Notes: generated by a model not told the origin, from the sequence alone. 64,000 bases of DNA from Serratia rubidaea (GCA_901472405.1 LR590463.1:248001-312000); one strand, 5' to 3'; counted from the first letter of the stretch, positions 10,782-22,299 are shown. Translations and numbers: made by a program.

Positions 10782-11985
10782 GAAAGCCTCCTGGCGTCAG
10801 ATGTTGGCAGCGTAGCCAACCTAGCGGGCGTGATTGCCCGGCGCGCACCAAATCGTCCCCGGTGCGGGTAAAGCGCAGCTGCGTGGCCGTCGAGTCCAGC
10901 CGGTAATGGCCGACCGCGTCGGCGGCCAGACAGTCGCTGGCCGCCAGCGTAATCGCCGCGGGCAACGGCGCATCGGCCGGCCCGTCATTGGCAATTATCA
11001 GATCATACAGGCCATCTTGCTGTGGCTGCGGGCGCATTTTTACCTGCCAGTGGCTGGTTAGCGGCTGCTGGCGGATCACCCTGCGCAGGGTCTTCATCGA
11101 CCAGGCGCGGCGGTCGCCGGCCAGCGGCAGGCGGAACCAGACGATGCCCTGCAGATGCGGCAGCGGGCGTGCGGACAGCTGCTGTAGAAAATCGGCGATG
11201 CGCTGCGGCGCGACCGTCAGTTCCCGCAGGCTGCCGACGACGCGCAGCGGGGCCTCGCTCTCCACCTGCGCGCCCTGCGCATCCACGCCGACCAGCCCCA
11301 TGCCGTAGGCCGGCAGGGCAATGCGGAACGGTTTACTGGTCACCTGAGCGTAACGCTGCGTCCAGCGCAGCGCCAGCCGGCTGTCGAACAGTCCCTGCTG
11401 CGGGGAGAGCACGGCGTGCAACTGCAGTACCGAACTGTCGACCTGTTGCAGCAGGGACGGCAGCTGCGGCGATGCAAGCCAGGCCGGCAGGGCGGTGATG
11501 CTCAGCTGTACGTCCGCCGGCAGCTGCCGGCGCAGGCGCTGGAGGGCATCGCGGTACTGCGGCAGGCGGGCGGTGGCGGCGTCGTGATCGATCTCAATAC
11601 CGGTTACGGACAGCCCGGCGGCGCGGTATTGCTGCAACAGCTGCAGCAACCGGTGATTCAATCGTTCTTCATCCCACTGCGGCTGCGAGCCGTCCAGACG
11701 CGCCACCAGCCACAGCGGGCGGCCGTCCTGTTTCAGCAGCGCACTATCAAGCGGCATCACCCGCAGCCCTTCGCGCGGATGCAGCTGCAGGGCGAGGATA
11801 CGCAGGCTGGAAAACAGATCGCGGCTGGCGGCCAGCGCCGGCGCGTGCTGCGCGCTCCAGACCCGTTGCCACAGATAAGCCTGCTGATCCCAGACCGGCG
11901 GTGCGGACAGCGCCTGATAGCGCCCGGTGAACCAGGCGCAAAGGGCCAGCAGAATCAGCAGCAGCGCCGCCGCCCAGCGTTTCAT
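10768..11985 (-). CDS. DUF3142-type membrane-anchored protein
   Basis: A 405-residue protein with one N-terminal membrane helix (WAAALLLILLALCAWFTG) and a large exported domain beginning SAPPVWDQQAYLWQR. Patterns such as GIEIDHDAATARLPQYRDAL, the LPAYGMGLVG segment and GIVWFRLPLAGDRRAW suggest a TIM-barrel, glycoside-hydrolase-like fold, as expected for DUF3142. The DUF assignment is from memory of these motifs and needs a profile search. ATG 11985 overlaps the panM stop by 4 nt (ATGA), and its own 3' end overlaps the helical-repeat gene. The tight coupling of all three implies shared expression. Substrate and role are unknown. Confidence 0.75.
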   Translation of the reverse strand: MKRWAAALLLILLALCAWFTGRYQALSAPPVWDQQAYLWQRVWSAQHAPALAASRDLFSSLRILALQLHPREGLRVMPLDSALLKQDGRPLWLVARLDGSQPQWDEERLNHRLLQLLQQYRAAGLSVTGIEIDHDAATARLPQYRDALQRLRRQLPADVQLSITALPAWLASPQLPSLLQQVDSSVLQLHAVLSPQQGLFDSRLALRWTQRYAQVTSKPFRIALPAYGMGLVGVDAQGAQVESEAPLRVVGSLRELTVAPQRIADFLQQLSARPLPHLQGIVWFRLPLAGDRRAWSMKTLRRVIRQQPLTSHWQVKMRPQPQQDGLYDLIIANDGPADAPLPAAITLAASDCLAADAVGHYRLDSTATQLRFTRTGDDLVRAGQSRPLGWLRCQHLTPGGFRVTP

Positions 11986-12374
11986 TTCTGCCAGATATCG
12001 CCTTGCGCGCTGAAGCCGCAGGCGCGCATAAAGTTTTCCACCTCGCCGCGTTCACGGGCGGCGAGATCGGCGGTGGAGAGCTGCCAGCGGGTCGCCTGCG
12101 GCAGCTGGCGCTGCATATCCTGCACCAGGTAGAGGCCGACGCCGCGGCGGCGGGTAACATCGCGCACCAGCAGGTCGTGCAGCTGCGCCGTGTCGCCATC
12201 CAGCGAAACCTTGACCGCCCCTAACAGGCGTTCGTTAAAACGCGCGCCGAACAACGCCCGCCCGTCGCTTAACCAGGATTGCCACTGCTCTGGCGTTTGA
12301 TGCGGCCAGATTTTTCCAAGGTCGATCAGGTCCTGTGCGGACAGCGCGGTTAACCGTTCGATAGTGAGTTTCAT
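11982..12374 (-). CDS. panM: PanM/PanZ, aspartate decarboxylase maturation factor (GNAT fold)
   Basis: A 130-residue GNAT-fold protein. In E. coli it binds acetyl-CoA and the PanD zymogen, triggers self-cleavage to the pyruvoyl enzyme and provides feedback control of pantothenate synthesis. The acetyl-CoA-binding loop RRRGVGLYLVQDM lies near residues 75-87. It starts MKLTIERLTALSAQDL. In E. coli panM (yhhK) sits between livJ and livK; here it lies divergent from livK with livJ absent. It heads a minus-strand operon, overlapping the DUF3142 gene by 4 nt. Confidence 0.9.
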   Translation of the reverse strand: MKLTIERLTALSAQDLIDLGKIWPHQTPEQWQSWLSDGRALFGARFNERLLGAVKVSLDGDTAQLHDLLVRDVTRRRGVGLYLVQDMQRQLPQATRWQLSTADLAARERGEVENFMRACGFSAQGDIWQK

Positions 12375-12772
12375 GCAACATTTCCGGACAAATTAGCGAT
12401 GGCGTCAGTGTAATAGATCTTGCTGGTCACGATGTGTAACTTTTTCTGTACGACGGGTTCGCAGAATGTTTTTCAGCGCGGTGATTTTCCGAGTAAAAAA
12501 TTAGTAAACAGATTGTTAACTGGTTTAACGCACTGCATAAGGGAGGAAATAGCTCACATTTCATCCATACTTTATCCTGTTTACATCGCTTGTTTCTGAA
12601 TGGTCAAGTTGATTTGCAGAAGAAAATTCCTGTTTAATGGCATGAAAAATAAGGTCTTATAACAATATCTTGCCGTTTAAATGCCTAAGTCATTATTACT
12701 TATGAATAAAGCGCTAATGCGTCGGCATGGCAACACAACGGATAGCTTCACACACAACAACAGACGGGGATT
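12375..12772. promoter_or_regulatory. Divergent panM / livK control region
   Basis: A 398-nt AT-richer intergenic region between divergent panM and livK. In E. coli liv genes are repressed by Lrp with leucine. An A/T-rich patch at 12617-12635 (CAGAAGAAAATTCCTG) only loosely resembles the Lrp consensus. No confident -35/-10 pair was found and no gene is seen. The livK ribosome site GGGGA precedes 12773. Confidence 0.5.
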
Positions 12773-13891
12773 ATGCGGATGAAAGTAACCAAGGGTAAGG
12801 CATGGTTGGCCGCGGGTATCGCCATGGCGATCAGCCACGGCGCGCTGGCGGAAGAGATTAAAGTGGCGGTCGTCGGGGCGATGTCCGGCCCGGTGGCGCA
12901 GTACGGCGATATGGAGTTTACCGGCGCGCGTCAGGCGATCGCCGATATCAACGCCAAGGGCGGCATCAAGGGCGACAAGCTGGTGGCGGTCGAATATGAC
13001 GACGCCTGCGATCCGAAGCAGGCGGTGGCGGTCGCCAACAAAGTGATCAACGACGGCATCCGCTATGTGATCGGCCATCTGTGTTCCTCCTCCACCCAAC
13101 CGGCGTCGGATATCTATGAAGACGAAGGGGTGATCATGATTACTCCGGCGGCCACCAATGCCGATCTGACCACCCGCGGTTACCAGATGATCATGCGCAC
13201 TACTGGGCTGGACTCCGATCAGGGGCCGACCGCCGCCAAATATATTATGGCAACCCTGAAGCCGCAGCGGATTGCCGTGGTGCACGATAAACAGCAGTAC
13301 GGGGAAGGCCTGGCGCGCGCGGTGCGCGACAGCCTGCAGAAAGCGGGCGTGAAGCCGGTAATGTTCGAAGGCATCACCGCCGGCGATAAAGACTTCTCCA
13401 CGCTGGTCGCCCGGTTGAAAAAAGAGAACGTGGACTTTGTCTACTTCGGCGGCTACTACCCGGAAATGGGGCAGATTCTGCGCCAGGCTAAACAGGCCGG
13501 GCTGAAGACCCGCTTTATGGGTCCGGAAGGGGTGGGCAACTCTTCGCTGTCGAACATCGCCGGCGCGGCGTCGGAAGGCATGCTGGTGACGCTGCCGAAG
13601 CGTTACGATCAGGTGCCGGCCAACAAAGCGGTGGTCGATGCGCTGAAGGCCAAAAAGCAGGATCCGACCGGCCCGTTCGTCTGGACCACCTACGCAGCGC
13701 TGCAGGCGCTGACCACCGGCATGGAGCGCAGCGGCAGCCGGGAGCCGGAGGAGATCGTCAAGGATCTGAAAGCCAAGTCGGTGGATACCGTGATGGGGCC
13801 GCTGAGCTGGGATGAGAAGGGCGATCTGAAAGGCTTCGAGTTCGGCGTCTTCGAATGGCACGCCGACGGCACCTCGACGCCGGTGAAATAA
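12773..13891 (+). CDS. livK: Leucine-specific ABC transporter periplasmic binding protein LivK
   Basis: A 372-residue type I periplasmic binding protein with a signal peptide ([14 protein letters not shown], cleaved before EEIKVAVVG). It closely follows E. coli Liv[24 protein letters not shown], the cysteine pair in DDACDPKQ and [14 protein letters not shown]-like VWTTYAALQ, and [17 protein letters not shown] at the C-terminus. Start is ATG 12773 (MRMKVTK) or ATG 12779 (MKVTK), which both follow GGGGA. It delivers leucine to the LivHMGF permease encoded next. Only one binding-protein gene is present here; the livJ paralogue of E. coli is not in this locus. Confidence 0.95.
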   Translation: MRMKVTKGKAWLAAGIAMAISHGALAEEIKVAVVGAMSGPVAQYGDMEFTGARQAIADINAKGGIKGDKLVAVEYDDACDPKQAVAVANKVINDGIRYVIGHLCSSSTQPASDIYEDEGVIMITPAATNADLTTRGYQMIMRTTGLDSDQGPTAAKYIMATLKPQRIAVVHDKQQYGEGLARAVRDSLQKAGVKPVMFEGITAGDKDFSTLVARLKKENVDFVYFGGYYPEMGQILRQAKQAGLKTRFMGPEGVGNSSLSNIAGAASEGMLVTLPKRYDQVPANKAVVDALKAKKQDPTGPFVWTTYAALQALTTGMERSGSREPEEIVKDLKAKSVDTVMGPLSWDEKGDLKGFEFGVFEWHADGTSTPVK

Positions 13892-13919
13892 CCGACCTTT
13901 CGTCTTTCACGTTGCAGCC

Positions 13920-13970
13920 TTGCCGGGGGAAGGCGCATCCCGGCAAGCGTGGGCGCGGCCTGCCGCGCCC
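13920..13970 (+). terminator. Two stem-loops in the livK-livH gap
   Basis: Stem 1 pairs TTGCCGGG (13920-13927) with CCCGGCAA (13939-13946). Stem 2 pairs GGGCGCGG (13951-13958) with CCGCGCCC (13963-13970). Neither has a T run. Such hairpins after binding-protein genes usually stabilise the upstream mRNA and lower readthrough, making binding protein exceed permease; that is inference here. Confidence 0.65.
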
Positions 13971-14000
13971 TGCACTCAACGCGCAGTCGAGGGTCCGCGT

Positions 14001-14923
14001 ATGTCTGAGCAGTTTCTCTACTTCCTGCAGCAAATGTTCAACGGGGTGACGCTGGGCAGCACCTATGCCCTGATCGCCATCGGCTACACCATGGTGTACG
14101 GCATCATCGGCATGATTAACTTCGCCCACGGCGAAGTGTACATGATCGGCAGCTATGTCTCGTTTATCGTCATCGCCGCGCTGATGATGTTCGGCATTGA
14201 CGCCGGCTGGCTGCTGATCGGCGCGGCGTTTCTGGTGTCGATCGTCATCGCCAGCGCCTACGGCTGGAGCATCGAGCGGGTGGCCTATAAGCCGGTGCGC
14301 TATTCCAAACGTCTGATCGCGCTGATCTCCGCCATCGGCATGTCGATCTTCCTGCAAAACTACGTCAGCCTGACCCAGGGTTCGCGCGATCTGGCCCTGC
14401 CGAGCCTGGTGACCGGCCGCTGGGTTCTGGGGGAGAGCAACGGCTTTGCCGCCACCGTCAGCACCATGCAGCTCACTATCTGGCTGGTCACCTTGGTGGC
14501 GATGCTGGCGCTGACGCTGTTTATCCGCTATTCGCGCATGGGGCGCGCCTGCCGCGCCTGTGCGGAAGATTTAAAAATGGCCAGCCTGCTGGGCATTAAC
14601 ACCGATCGGGTGATCTCGCTGACCTTTGTGATCGGCGCGGTGATGGCGGCGGTGGCCGGCGTGCTGCTGGGGCAGTTCTACGGCGTGATTAACCCGTATA
14701 TCGGCTTTATGGCCGGGATGAAGGCCTTTACCGCCGCGGTGCTGGGCGGCATCGGCAGCATTCCCGGCGCGATGATCGGTGGCCTGGTGCTGGGCGTGGC
14801 CGAAGCGCTGACCTCGGCTTACCTGAGCACCGAATATAAAGACGTGGTGTCATTCGCCCTGCTGATCGTGGTGCTGCTGGTGATGCCGACCGGCATTCTG
14901 GGCCGTCCGGAGGTTGAGAAGGT

Positions 14924-14927
<4 letters not shown>
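14001..14927 (+). CDS. livH: Branched-chain amino acid permease LivH
   Basis: A 308-residue inner-membrane permease, the same length as E. coli LivH. It starts MSEQFLYFLQQMFNG at ATG 14001; the frame is open upstream to 13920 but that part has no family resemblance. About eight membrane helices are visible, along with the family motif INFAHGEVYMIGSY and the EAA-like loop MGRACRACAEDLKMASLLGI near residues 180-200, which contacts the ATPases. It pairs with LivM. Its stop overlaps the livM start by 4 nt (ATGA). This gene is intact. Confidence 0.96.
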
Positions 14928-16203
<1,276 letters not shown>

Positions 16204-16207
<4 letters not shown>

Positions 16208-16976
16208 GCGCACAACCTTTGCTGACGGTCGAGGGGCTGTCGATGCGTTTCGGCGGCCTGCTGGCGGTAAACAATGTCGGCCTGACGCTGAATCAGGGAG
16301 AGATCGTCTCGCTGATCGGCCCGAACGGCGCAGGCAAAACCACCATCTTCAACTGCCTGACCGGTTTTTACCGCCCGACCAGCGGCGCGATTCGCCTGCG
16401 GGAACGCCAGCTGGCGGGCTGTCCGGCCAGGCGATCGCCCGGTTGGGCGTGGTGCGCACCTTCCAGCACGTGCGTCTGTTCCGCGAAATGACGGTGGTGG
16501 AAAACCTGTTGGTGGCGCAGCATCAGCATTTGCAGAGCGGCGTGTTCGCCGGGCTGCTGAAAACCCCATCTTTTCGCCGCGCCGAGGCCGACGCGCGCGA
16601 GCGGGCGGCGCTGTGGCTGGAGCGCGTCGGCCTGCTGGAGATGGCCAATCGCTCGGCGGGCAATCTGGCCTACGGTCAGCAGCGCCGGTTGGAGATCGCC
16701 CGCTGTATGGTGACGCGCCCTGAACTGCTGATGCTGGATGAGCCGGCGGGCGGGCTGAACCCAAAGGAGACCGCCGAGCTGGACTCGGCTGATTGTCGAA
16801 CTTGCGCCACTCAGCATCAGGTCTCGGTGCTGCTGATTGAGCATGATATGAAACTGGTGATGGGGATTTCCGACCGGATCTATGTGGTGAATCAGGGCGC
16901 GCCGTTGGCGCAGGGCACACCGGAACAAATTCGCCATAACCCGGATGTGATCCGGGCGTATCTAGGGGAAGCATAA
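16204..16976 (+). CDS. livG: Branched-chain amino acid ABC ATPase LivG (frameshifts)
   Basis: LivG ATP-binding subunit, about 257 residues when corrected. Walker A is GPNGAGKT (around residues 39-46), the signature region [14 protein letters not shown], and Walker [14 protein letters not shown]. One base is missing near 16417 (GGGCTGTCC for GGGCCTGTCC); after it the frame reads [19 protein letters not shown] compensating pair follows: an extra base near 16788 and a loss near 16806, so [15 protein letters not shown] stands for approximately ELDSLIVELRTQHQ. The C-terminus [13 protein letters not shown] and VIRAYLGEA matches E. coli. The livF start follows 2 nt after the stop. Confidence 0.9.
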
Positions 16977-16978
16977 TC

Positions 16979-17684
<706 letters not shown>

Positions 17685-17734
17685 CCCCGGTACTGTCCGG
17701 GGCGTCGGGGCGCCTGTCGCGCGCCCCCTTTTCT
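17685..17734 (+). terminator. Terminator after livF
   Basis: A first hairpin CCCCGG/CCGGGG occupies 17685-17702. It is followed by GGGGCGC (17707-17713) pairing with GCGCCCC (17721-17727) and then CTTTTCTT. It separates livF from the aminotransferase gene, which may be partly read through. Confidence 0.75.
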
Positions 17735-17762
17735 TACCGATTACGAGATAAAAAGATAAATC

Positions 17763-18952
17763 ATGAACACTGAAGGACTTCTCGCCCAACGTATTATCAA
17801 CGTCAAAAGCTCCGCTATCCGTGAATTACTCAAACAAAGCAAAATGCCGGGCGTCATCTCGCTGGCGGGCGGCATTCCTTCCGACGCGCTGTTTGATTTT
17901 GAAGGGCTGAGCATCGCCACTCAACAGGCGATTACCGAACAGCCGAAAAGCGCCTTCCAGTACGGCCTGACCGAAGGCAGCCCGCTGCTGCGCGAGCGCA
18001 TCTGTACGCTGTGCGCTGAACGCGGCGTGCAGGCGCGGCCGGAAGACGTGATGGTCACCCGCCGGCTCGCAGCAGGCGCTGGAATCTGGTGATGCGCACC
18101 GTGGTTAACCCGGGCGATGTGTTTGTGGTGGAGAGCCCGACCTATCTGGCGGCGCTGCAGACGCTGGAGCTGGCGGAAGCGACGGTGATGTCGGTATCGT
18201 CCGACAGCGACGGCATGGTGGTGGATGAGCTGGCCGAGCTGCTGAAGACGCAGCGCATCAAAGGGGTGTACGTGGTGCCGACCTTCGGCAACCCGAGCGG
18301 CCTGACGCTGAGCGCCGCGCGCCGTGAACAGCTGGTCAGGCTGGCGGCGGAGCATAACTTCCTGATTATTGAGGATGACCCTTATGGTGAGCTGCGCTTT
18401 ACCGAGGAACGCAACGCCACACTGTATCAGCTGGCGCAGCAGCTGCTGGGGCATACCGACAACGTGATTTACACCTCGACCTTCTCGAAAATTCTGGCGC
18501 CGGGCCTGCGTCTGGGGTGGGCGATCCTGCCGCCGTTGCTGCTGCAGAAGGTAGCGATTATCAAGCAGGCGGCGGATCTGCACGCCAGCGCGCTGTCGCA
18601 GAGCATCGTCGAATGCTATCTGGGCCTTGGCCGCCTGCCGGCGCAGATTGACACCATTCGTCGCGCCTACCAGCAAAAAGGCGAACTGCTGGCCGGGCTG
18701 GTGCGCAGCGAGCTGGGCGACGTCATTGACTTCGATATGCCGAAAGGCGGCATGTTCCTGTGGGCGCGTTTCCGCCAGCCGTTTAACGCCACCGAATGGC
18801 TGAACGCCACGCTGGCCAACGGCGTGGTGTTTGTGCCGGGGGAATACTTCTTCGCCAACCGTCCGGATCGCGCCACGTTCCGCCTGTCGTTCGCCACCGC
18901 CAGCGAACAGGAGATGCAGGAAGCGGTGGCGCGTCTGCGCCGTTCGCTGTAA
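17763..18952 (+). CDS. PLP-dependent class I/II aminotransferase (two frameshifts)
   Basis: About 395 residues after correction. It resembles 2-aminoadipate/aromatic-type aminotransferases of fold type [46 protein letters not shown] and the PLP-lysine region [16 protein letters not shown]. Extra bases near 18061 (ACCCGCC) and near 18091 (GAATCTGG) together shift the frame; corrected it reads [24 protein letters not shown] 17763 follows a purine-rich AGATAAAAAGATAAA leader. Placed directly after the liv transport genes, it may transaminate branched-chain amino acids, but the specificity is not determined by sequence. E. coli has ugpB at this point instead. Confidence 0.88.
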
Positions 18953-19192
18953 CCCAGCCGGCGGTGCGCGCAGCCCGCGCCGCCGATAGCAATACGCCAT
19001 CGGTGTATCAATGCCCGCAACCGGGTCATCGCCCATTTTGTGACACCCGTTTTTCGGAACAGGGCATGAAAAACGCGGTGGCGATTGTGCGTCCGGCGCA
19101 TCAGCACTTGCCGGCGCCGGGCAGCGCGTTATATTGACAGCTGCCAGCGCAGGCGCGGCACTTTTTGATACTCAACGCGGATTACGGATGGA

Positions 19193-19931
19193 ATGATGAC
19201 CCAAGCCTGGCCTTACCCTCCCATTGTCGCCCACCGCGGCGGCGGTTCTCTGGCGCCGGAAAACACCCTGGCGGCGATCGACGTCGGCGCGCGCCACGGT
19301 CATAAGATGATTGAGTTTGACGCCAAACTGGCGCAGGACGGGCAGGTCTTCCTGCTGCACGACGACACGCTGGACAGAACCAGCAACGGCTGGGGCGTGG
19401 CGGGCGATCTGCCGTGGGACAAACTGGCTCAGCTGGATGCTGGCAACTGGTACGGCGCGGCGTTTAAGGGCGAACGGCTGCCGCTGCTGGCCGAGGTGGC
19501 GCAGCGCTGCCGGCTGTACGGCATGATGGCCAATATTGAAATTAAACCTACCCACGGTGCGGATGAGGAAACCGGACGGCGGGTGGCGCAGGCGGCGCGC
19601 CAGCTGTGGCAGGGGCAGACCGATCCGCTGCTTTCGTCTTTCTCCGTGGCGGCGTTGGCGGCGGCGCAGGCGGCAGAGCCGACGCTGCCGCGCGGGTTGC
19701 TGCTGGAACGCTGGCAAGATGACTGGCGCGCACTGACCGATCAACTGGGCTGCGTGTCGCTGCATATCGCGCATCGGCGCTGACCGCCGAGCGGGTGCAG
19801 GCGCTGAAGCAGGCCGGGCTGCGGATTCTGGCGTATACCGTCAACCGTCCTGACCGGGCGCGGCAGCTGCTGGACTGGGCGTGGATTGCATCTGCACCGA
19901 CCGAATCGATCTGATCGGCGCAGATTTTTAA
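19193..19931 (+). CDS. ugpQ: Glycerophosphodiester phosphodiesterase UgpQ (two frameshifts)
   Basis: Cytosolic GDPD hydrolysing glycerophosphodiesters to glycerol-3-phosphate and an alcohol, 246 residues when corrected (E. coli 247). It shows the GDPD hallmarks [39 protein letters not shown] and NIEIKPT. Missing bases near 19776 (after HIAHR; frame resumes [14 protein letters not shown]) and near 19880 (LLDW; frame resumes [17 protein letters not shown]) shorten the naive frame to 196 residues. ATG 19193 and ATG 19196 are both possible. In E. coli ugpQ ends ugpBAECQ; the transporter genes are absent here, so ugpQ stands alone after liv. Confidence 0.92.
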
Positions 19932-20260
19932 TTAACGCGCGCCGGCCGGCTGCGGGGCGGTGGGCACCGCCGGCGTAGTGCGGTCGAACGGATTGCGGGC
20001 TGATTGCCGTTCGGCAACGTCTGGCTGCCGTTCGGCGTCATTTGCCGCAGGCGCTGCTGATTGTTGTCAAACTGTCGCTGCTGCTGCAGGCGGCGCTGAT
20101 CCAACTGCTGATTGTTCAGCACCCGTTGCTGCTGCTGTTGTTGCGTACGCTGATTGAGGAACTGCTGCTGCCCGCTCAGCGTTGTGACGCCGTTTTCCGC
20201 CGCCGCCGGTGCGGCCGCCAGCAGCAGGAGCACGATGCCCCAGAGTTTGTCTTTCATCAT
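19932..20260 (-). CDS. yhhA: YhhA, DUF2756 Gln-rich exported protein (frameshift near 3' end)
   Basis: About 109 residues after correction. It has a signal peptide (LWGIVLLLLAAAPAAA before ENGVTTLSG) and then a Gln/Asn/Arg-rich helix (FLNQRTQQQQQQRVLNNQQLD). Near 20003 a base is missing: the other frame gives NPFDRTTPAVPTAPQPAGAR with TAA directly abutting the ugpQ stop (19931/19932). E. coli has yhhA after ugpQ, supporting the identity. Its function is unknown. The low-complexity composition makes the homology call depend mostly on context. Confidence 0.78.
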
Positions 20261-20408
20261 TCACTCCTCCCGTTGGTTTAAGCTTAACGCAAAGCGGTAA
20301 AATTGCCGCGTGATGGATTATTGCTCACACGTAAACCTTATTCGTGCCGCATTGGGCGCTGCCATCCGTTACAATCGCTGTTTTTACCGTGCATAGGAAG
20401 TTCCCGTC

Positions 20409-21269
20409 GTGCTATTGCTGGTTATTACTACCATTTTATGGGCATTCTCTTTTAGCCTGATTGGCGAATATCTCGCGGGTCAGGTGGACAGCTGGTTTTC
20501 AGTGCTGATTCGTATCGGCCTTGCGGCCGTGGTGTTCCTGCCGTTTCTGCGCTGGCGCAACATCAAGGGGCGGGTGATCCTGCTGTATATGCTGGTGGGC
20601 GCCTGCCAGCTGGGCATTATGTACCTGTTCAGCTTCCGCGCCTTTTTATATCTGACGGTGCCGGAGTTCCTGCTGTTTACCGTGCTGACGCCGCTGTATA
20701 TCACGCTGATCTACGATCTGCTCAGCCGTCGGCGCCTGCGCTGGGGATATATGTTCAGCGCCCTGCTGGCGGTGCTGGGGGCGGCGATTATCCGCTATCA
20801 CCAGCTGAGTGAGCATTTCTGGCTGGGGCTGCTGCTGGTGCAGGCGGCCAATATCAGCTTCGCCATTGGCATCGTCGGCTATAAGCGCCTGATGGAAGTG
20901 CATCCGCTGCCGCAGCACACCGCGTTTTCCTGGTTCTATCTGGGGGCGCTGGTGGTGGCCGTTGCGGCCTGGCTGCTGTGGGGCAACCCGCAACAGCTGC
21001 CGACCACCGGCCTGCAGTGGGGCATTCTGTTCTGGCTGGGCGTCGTGGCATCGGGGCTGGGCTATTTTATGTGGAACTACGGCGCGACGCAGGTGGATGC
21101 CGGCACCCTTGGCATCATGAACAACATGCATGTGCCGGCCGGGCTGCTGGTTAATCTGGCCATCTGGCAGCAGCAGCCGCACTGGCCTAGCTTTATTATC
21201 GGCGGCGCGGTGATTTGCGCTTCGCTGTGGGTGCACCGCCGCTGGGTGGCGCCCAAAGCGCAGTTTTAA
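20409..21269 (+). CDS. yigM: YigM biotin transporter, EamA/DMT family
   Basis: A 286-residue integral membrane protein with about ten helices and the two-fold EamA repeat. It follows E. coli YigM (a biotin uptake permease) closely: ITTILWAFSFSLIGEYLAG, VPEFLLFTVLTPLYITLIYD, GYKRLMEVHPLPQH, ASGLGYFMWNYGATQVDAG and IMNNMHVPAGLLVNLAIW. The start is GTG 20409; no nearby ATG gives the full first helix. yigM-metR-metE is the E. coli order. The junction with ugpQ/yhhA upstream is a synteny break relative to E. coli. Confidence 0.93.
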   Translation: MLLLVITTILWAFSFSLIGEYLAGQVDSWFSVLIRIGLAAVVFLPFLRWRNIKGRVILLYMLVGACQLGIMYLFSFRAFLYLTVPEFLLFTVLTPLYITLIYDLLSRRRLRWGYMFSALLAVLGAAIIRYHQLSEHFWLGLLLVQAANISFAIGIVGYKRLMEVHPLPQHTAFSWFYLGALVVAVAAWLLWGNPQQLPTTGLQWGILFWLGVVASGLGYFMWNYGATQVDAGTLGIMNNMHVPAGLLVNLAIWQQQPHWPSFIIGGAVICASLWVHRRWVAPKAQF

Positions 21270-21279
21270 CGATTGAACG

Positions 21280-21307
21280 CCCCGGACGATATCGCCGGGG
21301 TTTTTTT
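21280..21307. terminator. Terminator between yigM and metR
   Basis: CCCCGG/CCGGGG stem with a self-complementary CGATATCG interior and seven Ts on the plus strand, 10 nt after the yigM stop. metR ends convergently at 21315. Confidence 0.9.
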
Positions 21308-21314
21308 ATGCCGT

Positions 21315-22265
21315 TCACGGTTGCGGCGCCAGCGGTTTGGCGACGGGCGGTACGGCATTAGGGCGCGCGGCGTCGCGCACGAACGGCAGATGATCGCAGG
21401 CGTGCTGACGGGCGGAACGGATAAACGCTTCGGTGATCGCCTGGCGCTGTTCGCCGTCGCGCACCGCGGCGTACAGCCGGCTCCACAGGCCGTCGCCCAG
21501 GGTTTTGGTAATCACCAGCCCCTGACGCTCAAAACTCTCCACCACCCAGTGCGGCAGCGCGGCGATGCCCATGCGCGCCGCCACCATCTGAATCAGCAGC
21601 AGCGTATTATCGACGTTTTTCAACGCCGGGCTGATGCCGGCCGGCTGCAGGAAGTTGCGCCAGATATCCAGCCGCTGACGCTGCACCGGATAAATCATCA
21701 GCGTTTCATCGCTTAAATCCTCCGGCGTGATCTGCGGTTTACCGGCCAGCGGGTGATCCGGCGCCAGGACCAGACGCACCTCAAAATCAAACATCGGCGA
21801 ATAGTGCAGGCCGCTGCGCGGCAGAATATCGGAGGTCATCACCAGATCCAGCTCGCCCTGCTGCAGGGCCGGCTGCGGGTCGAAGGTGACGCCGGATTTA
21901 AAATCCATCACTACCTGCGGGTAGCGCAGGCGGAAGTTGTCCAGCGCCGGCGTCAGCCACTGGATGCAGCTGTGGCATTCAATGGCGATGCGCAGCGTGG
22001 TCTGATGCGGCTCATGACAGGCCTGCAGCGCCTGCTGGATCTGCGGCAGCACCTGCTCCGCCAGCTGCAACAGGATCTCCCCCTGGGCGGTAAAGCGCAG
22101 CGGCTGGCTTTTGCGAACAAACAGCTTAAAGCCCAGACGCTGTTCCAAATCGCTGAACTGATGCGACAGGGCAGACTGAGTCTGATGGAGTTGGGCGGCC
22201 GCGGCGGCTAACGAGCCGGTATTACGCAGTGCCTGCAGCGTCCGTAAGTGTTTAAGTTCGATCAT
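21315..22265 (-). CDS. metR: LysR-family methionine regulator MetR
   Basis: A 316-residue LysR-type regulator. The N-terminal winged HTH ([34 protein letters not shown] region, residues 2-36 and on) is followed by the effector domain. In E. coli MetR activates metE, metH, glyA and others with homocysteine as co-effector. It is divergent from metE, with the 126-nt gap holding the operators. The C-terminal tail ([15 protein letters not shown]) is extra-proline-rich. The gene is intact. Confidence 0.96.
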   Translation of the reverse strand: MIELKHLRTLQALRNTGSLAAAAAQLHQTQSALSHQFSDLEQRLGFKLFVRKSQPLRFTAQGEILLQLAEQVLPQIQQALQACHEPHQTTLRIAIECHSCIQWLTPALDNFRLRYPQVVMDFKSGVTFDPQPALQQGELDLVMTSDILPRSGLHYSPMFDFEVRLVLAPDHPLAGKPQITPEDLSDETLMIYPVQRQRLDIWRNFLQPAGISPALKNVDNTLLLIQMVAARMGIAALPHWVVESFERQGLVITKTLGDGLWSRLYAAVRDGEQRQAITEAFIRSARQHACDHLPFVRDAARPNAVPPVAKPLAPQP

Positions 22266-22299
22266 GAGAGTCCTTCACAGTGACAGTGAATAATTTGCG
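22265..22299. promoter_or_regulatory. Candidate MetR binding sites
   Basis: TGAGAGTCCTTCA at 22265-22277 matches the TGAA-N5-TTCA consensus at 7 of 8 positions, and TGAATAATTTGCG at 22287-22299 is a weaker half-conserved copy 22 nt away, about two helical turns. The first touches the metR start codon, so the roles are uncertain. Confidence 0.35.

Noticed and set aside
12677..13861. 394-residue minus-strand frame opposite livK
   Set aside because: LivK on the plus strand is clear; the antisense composition (His/Arg/Gln-rich) is typical of a shadow frame.
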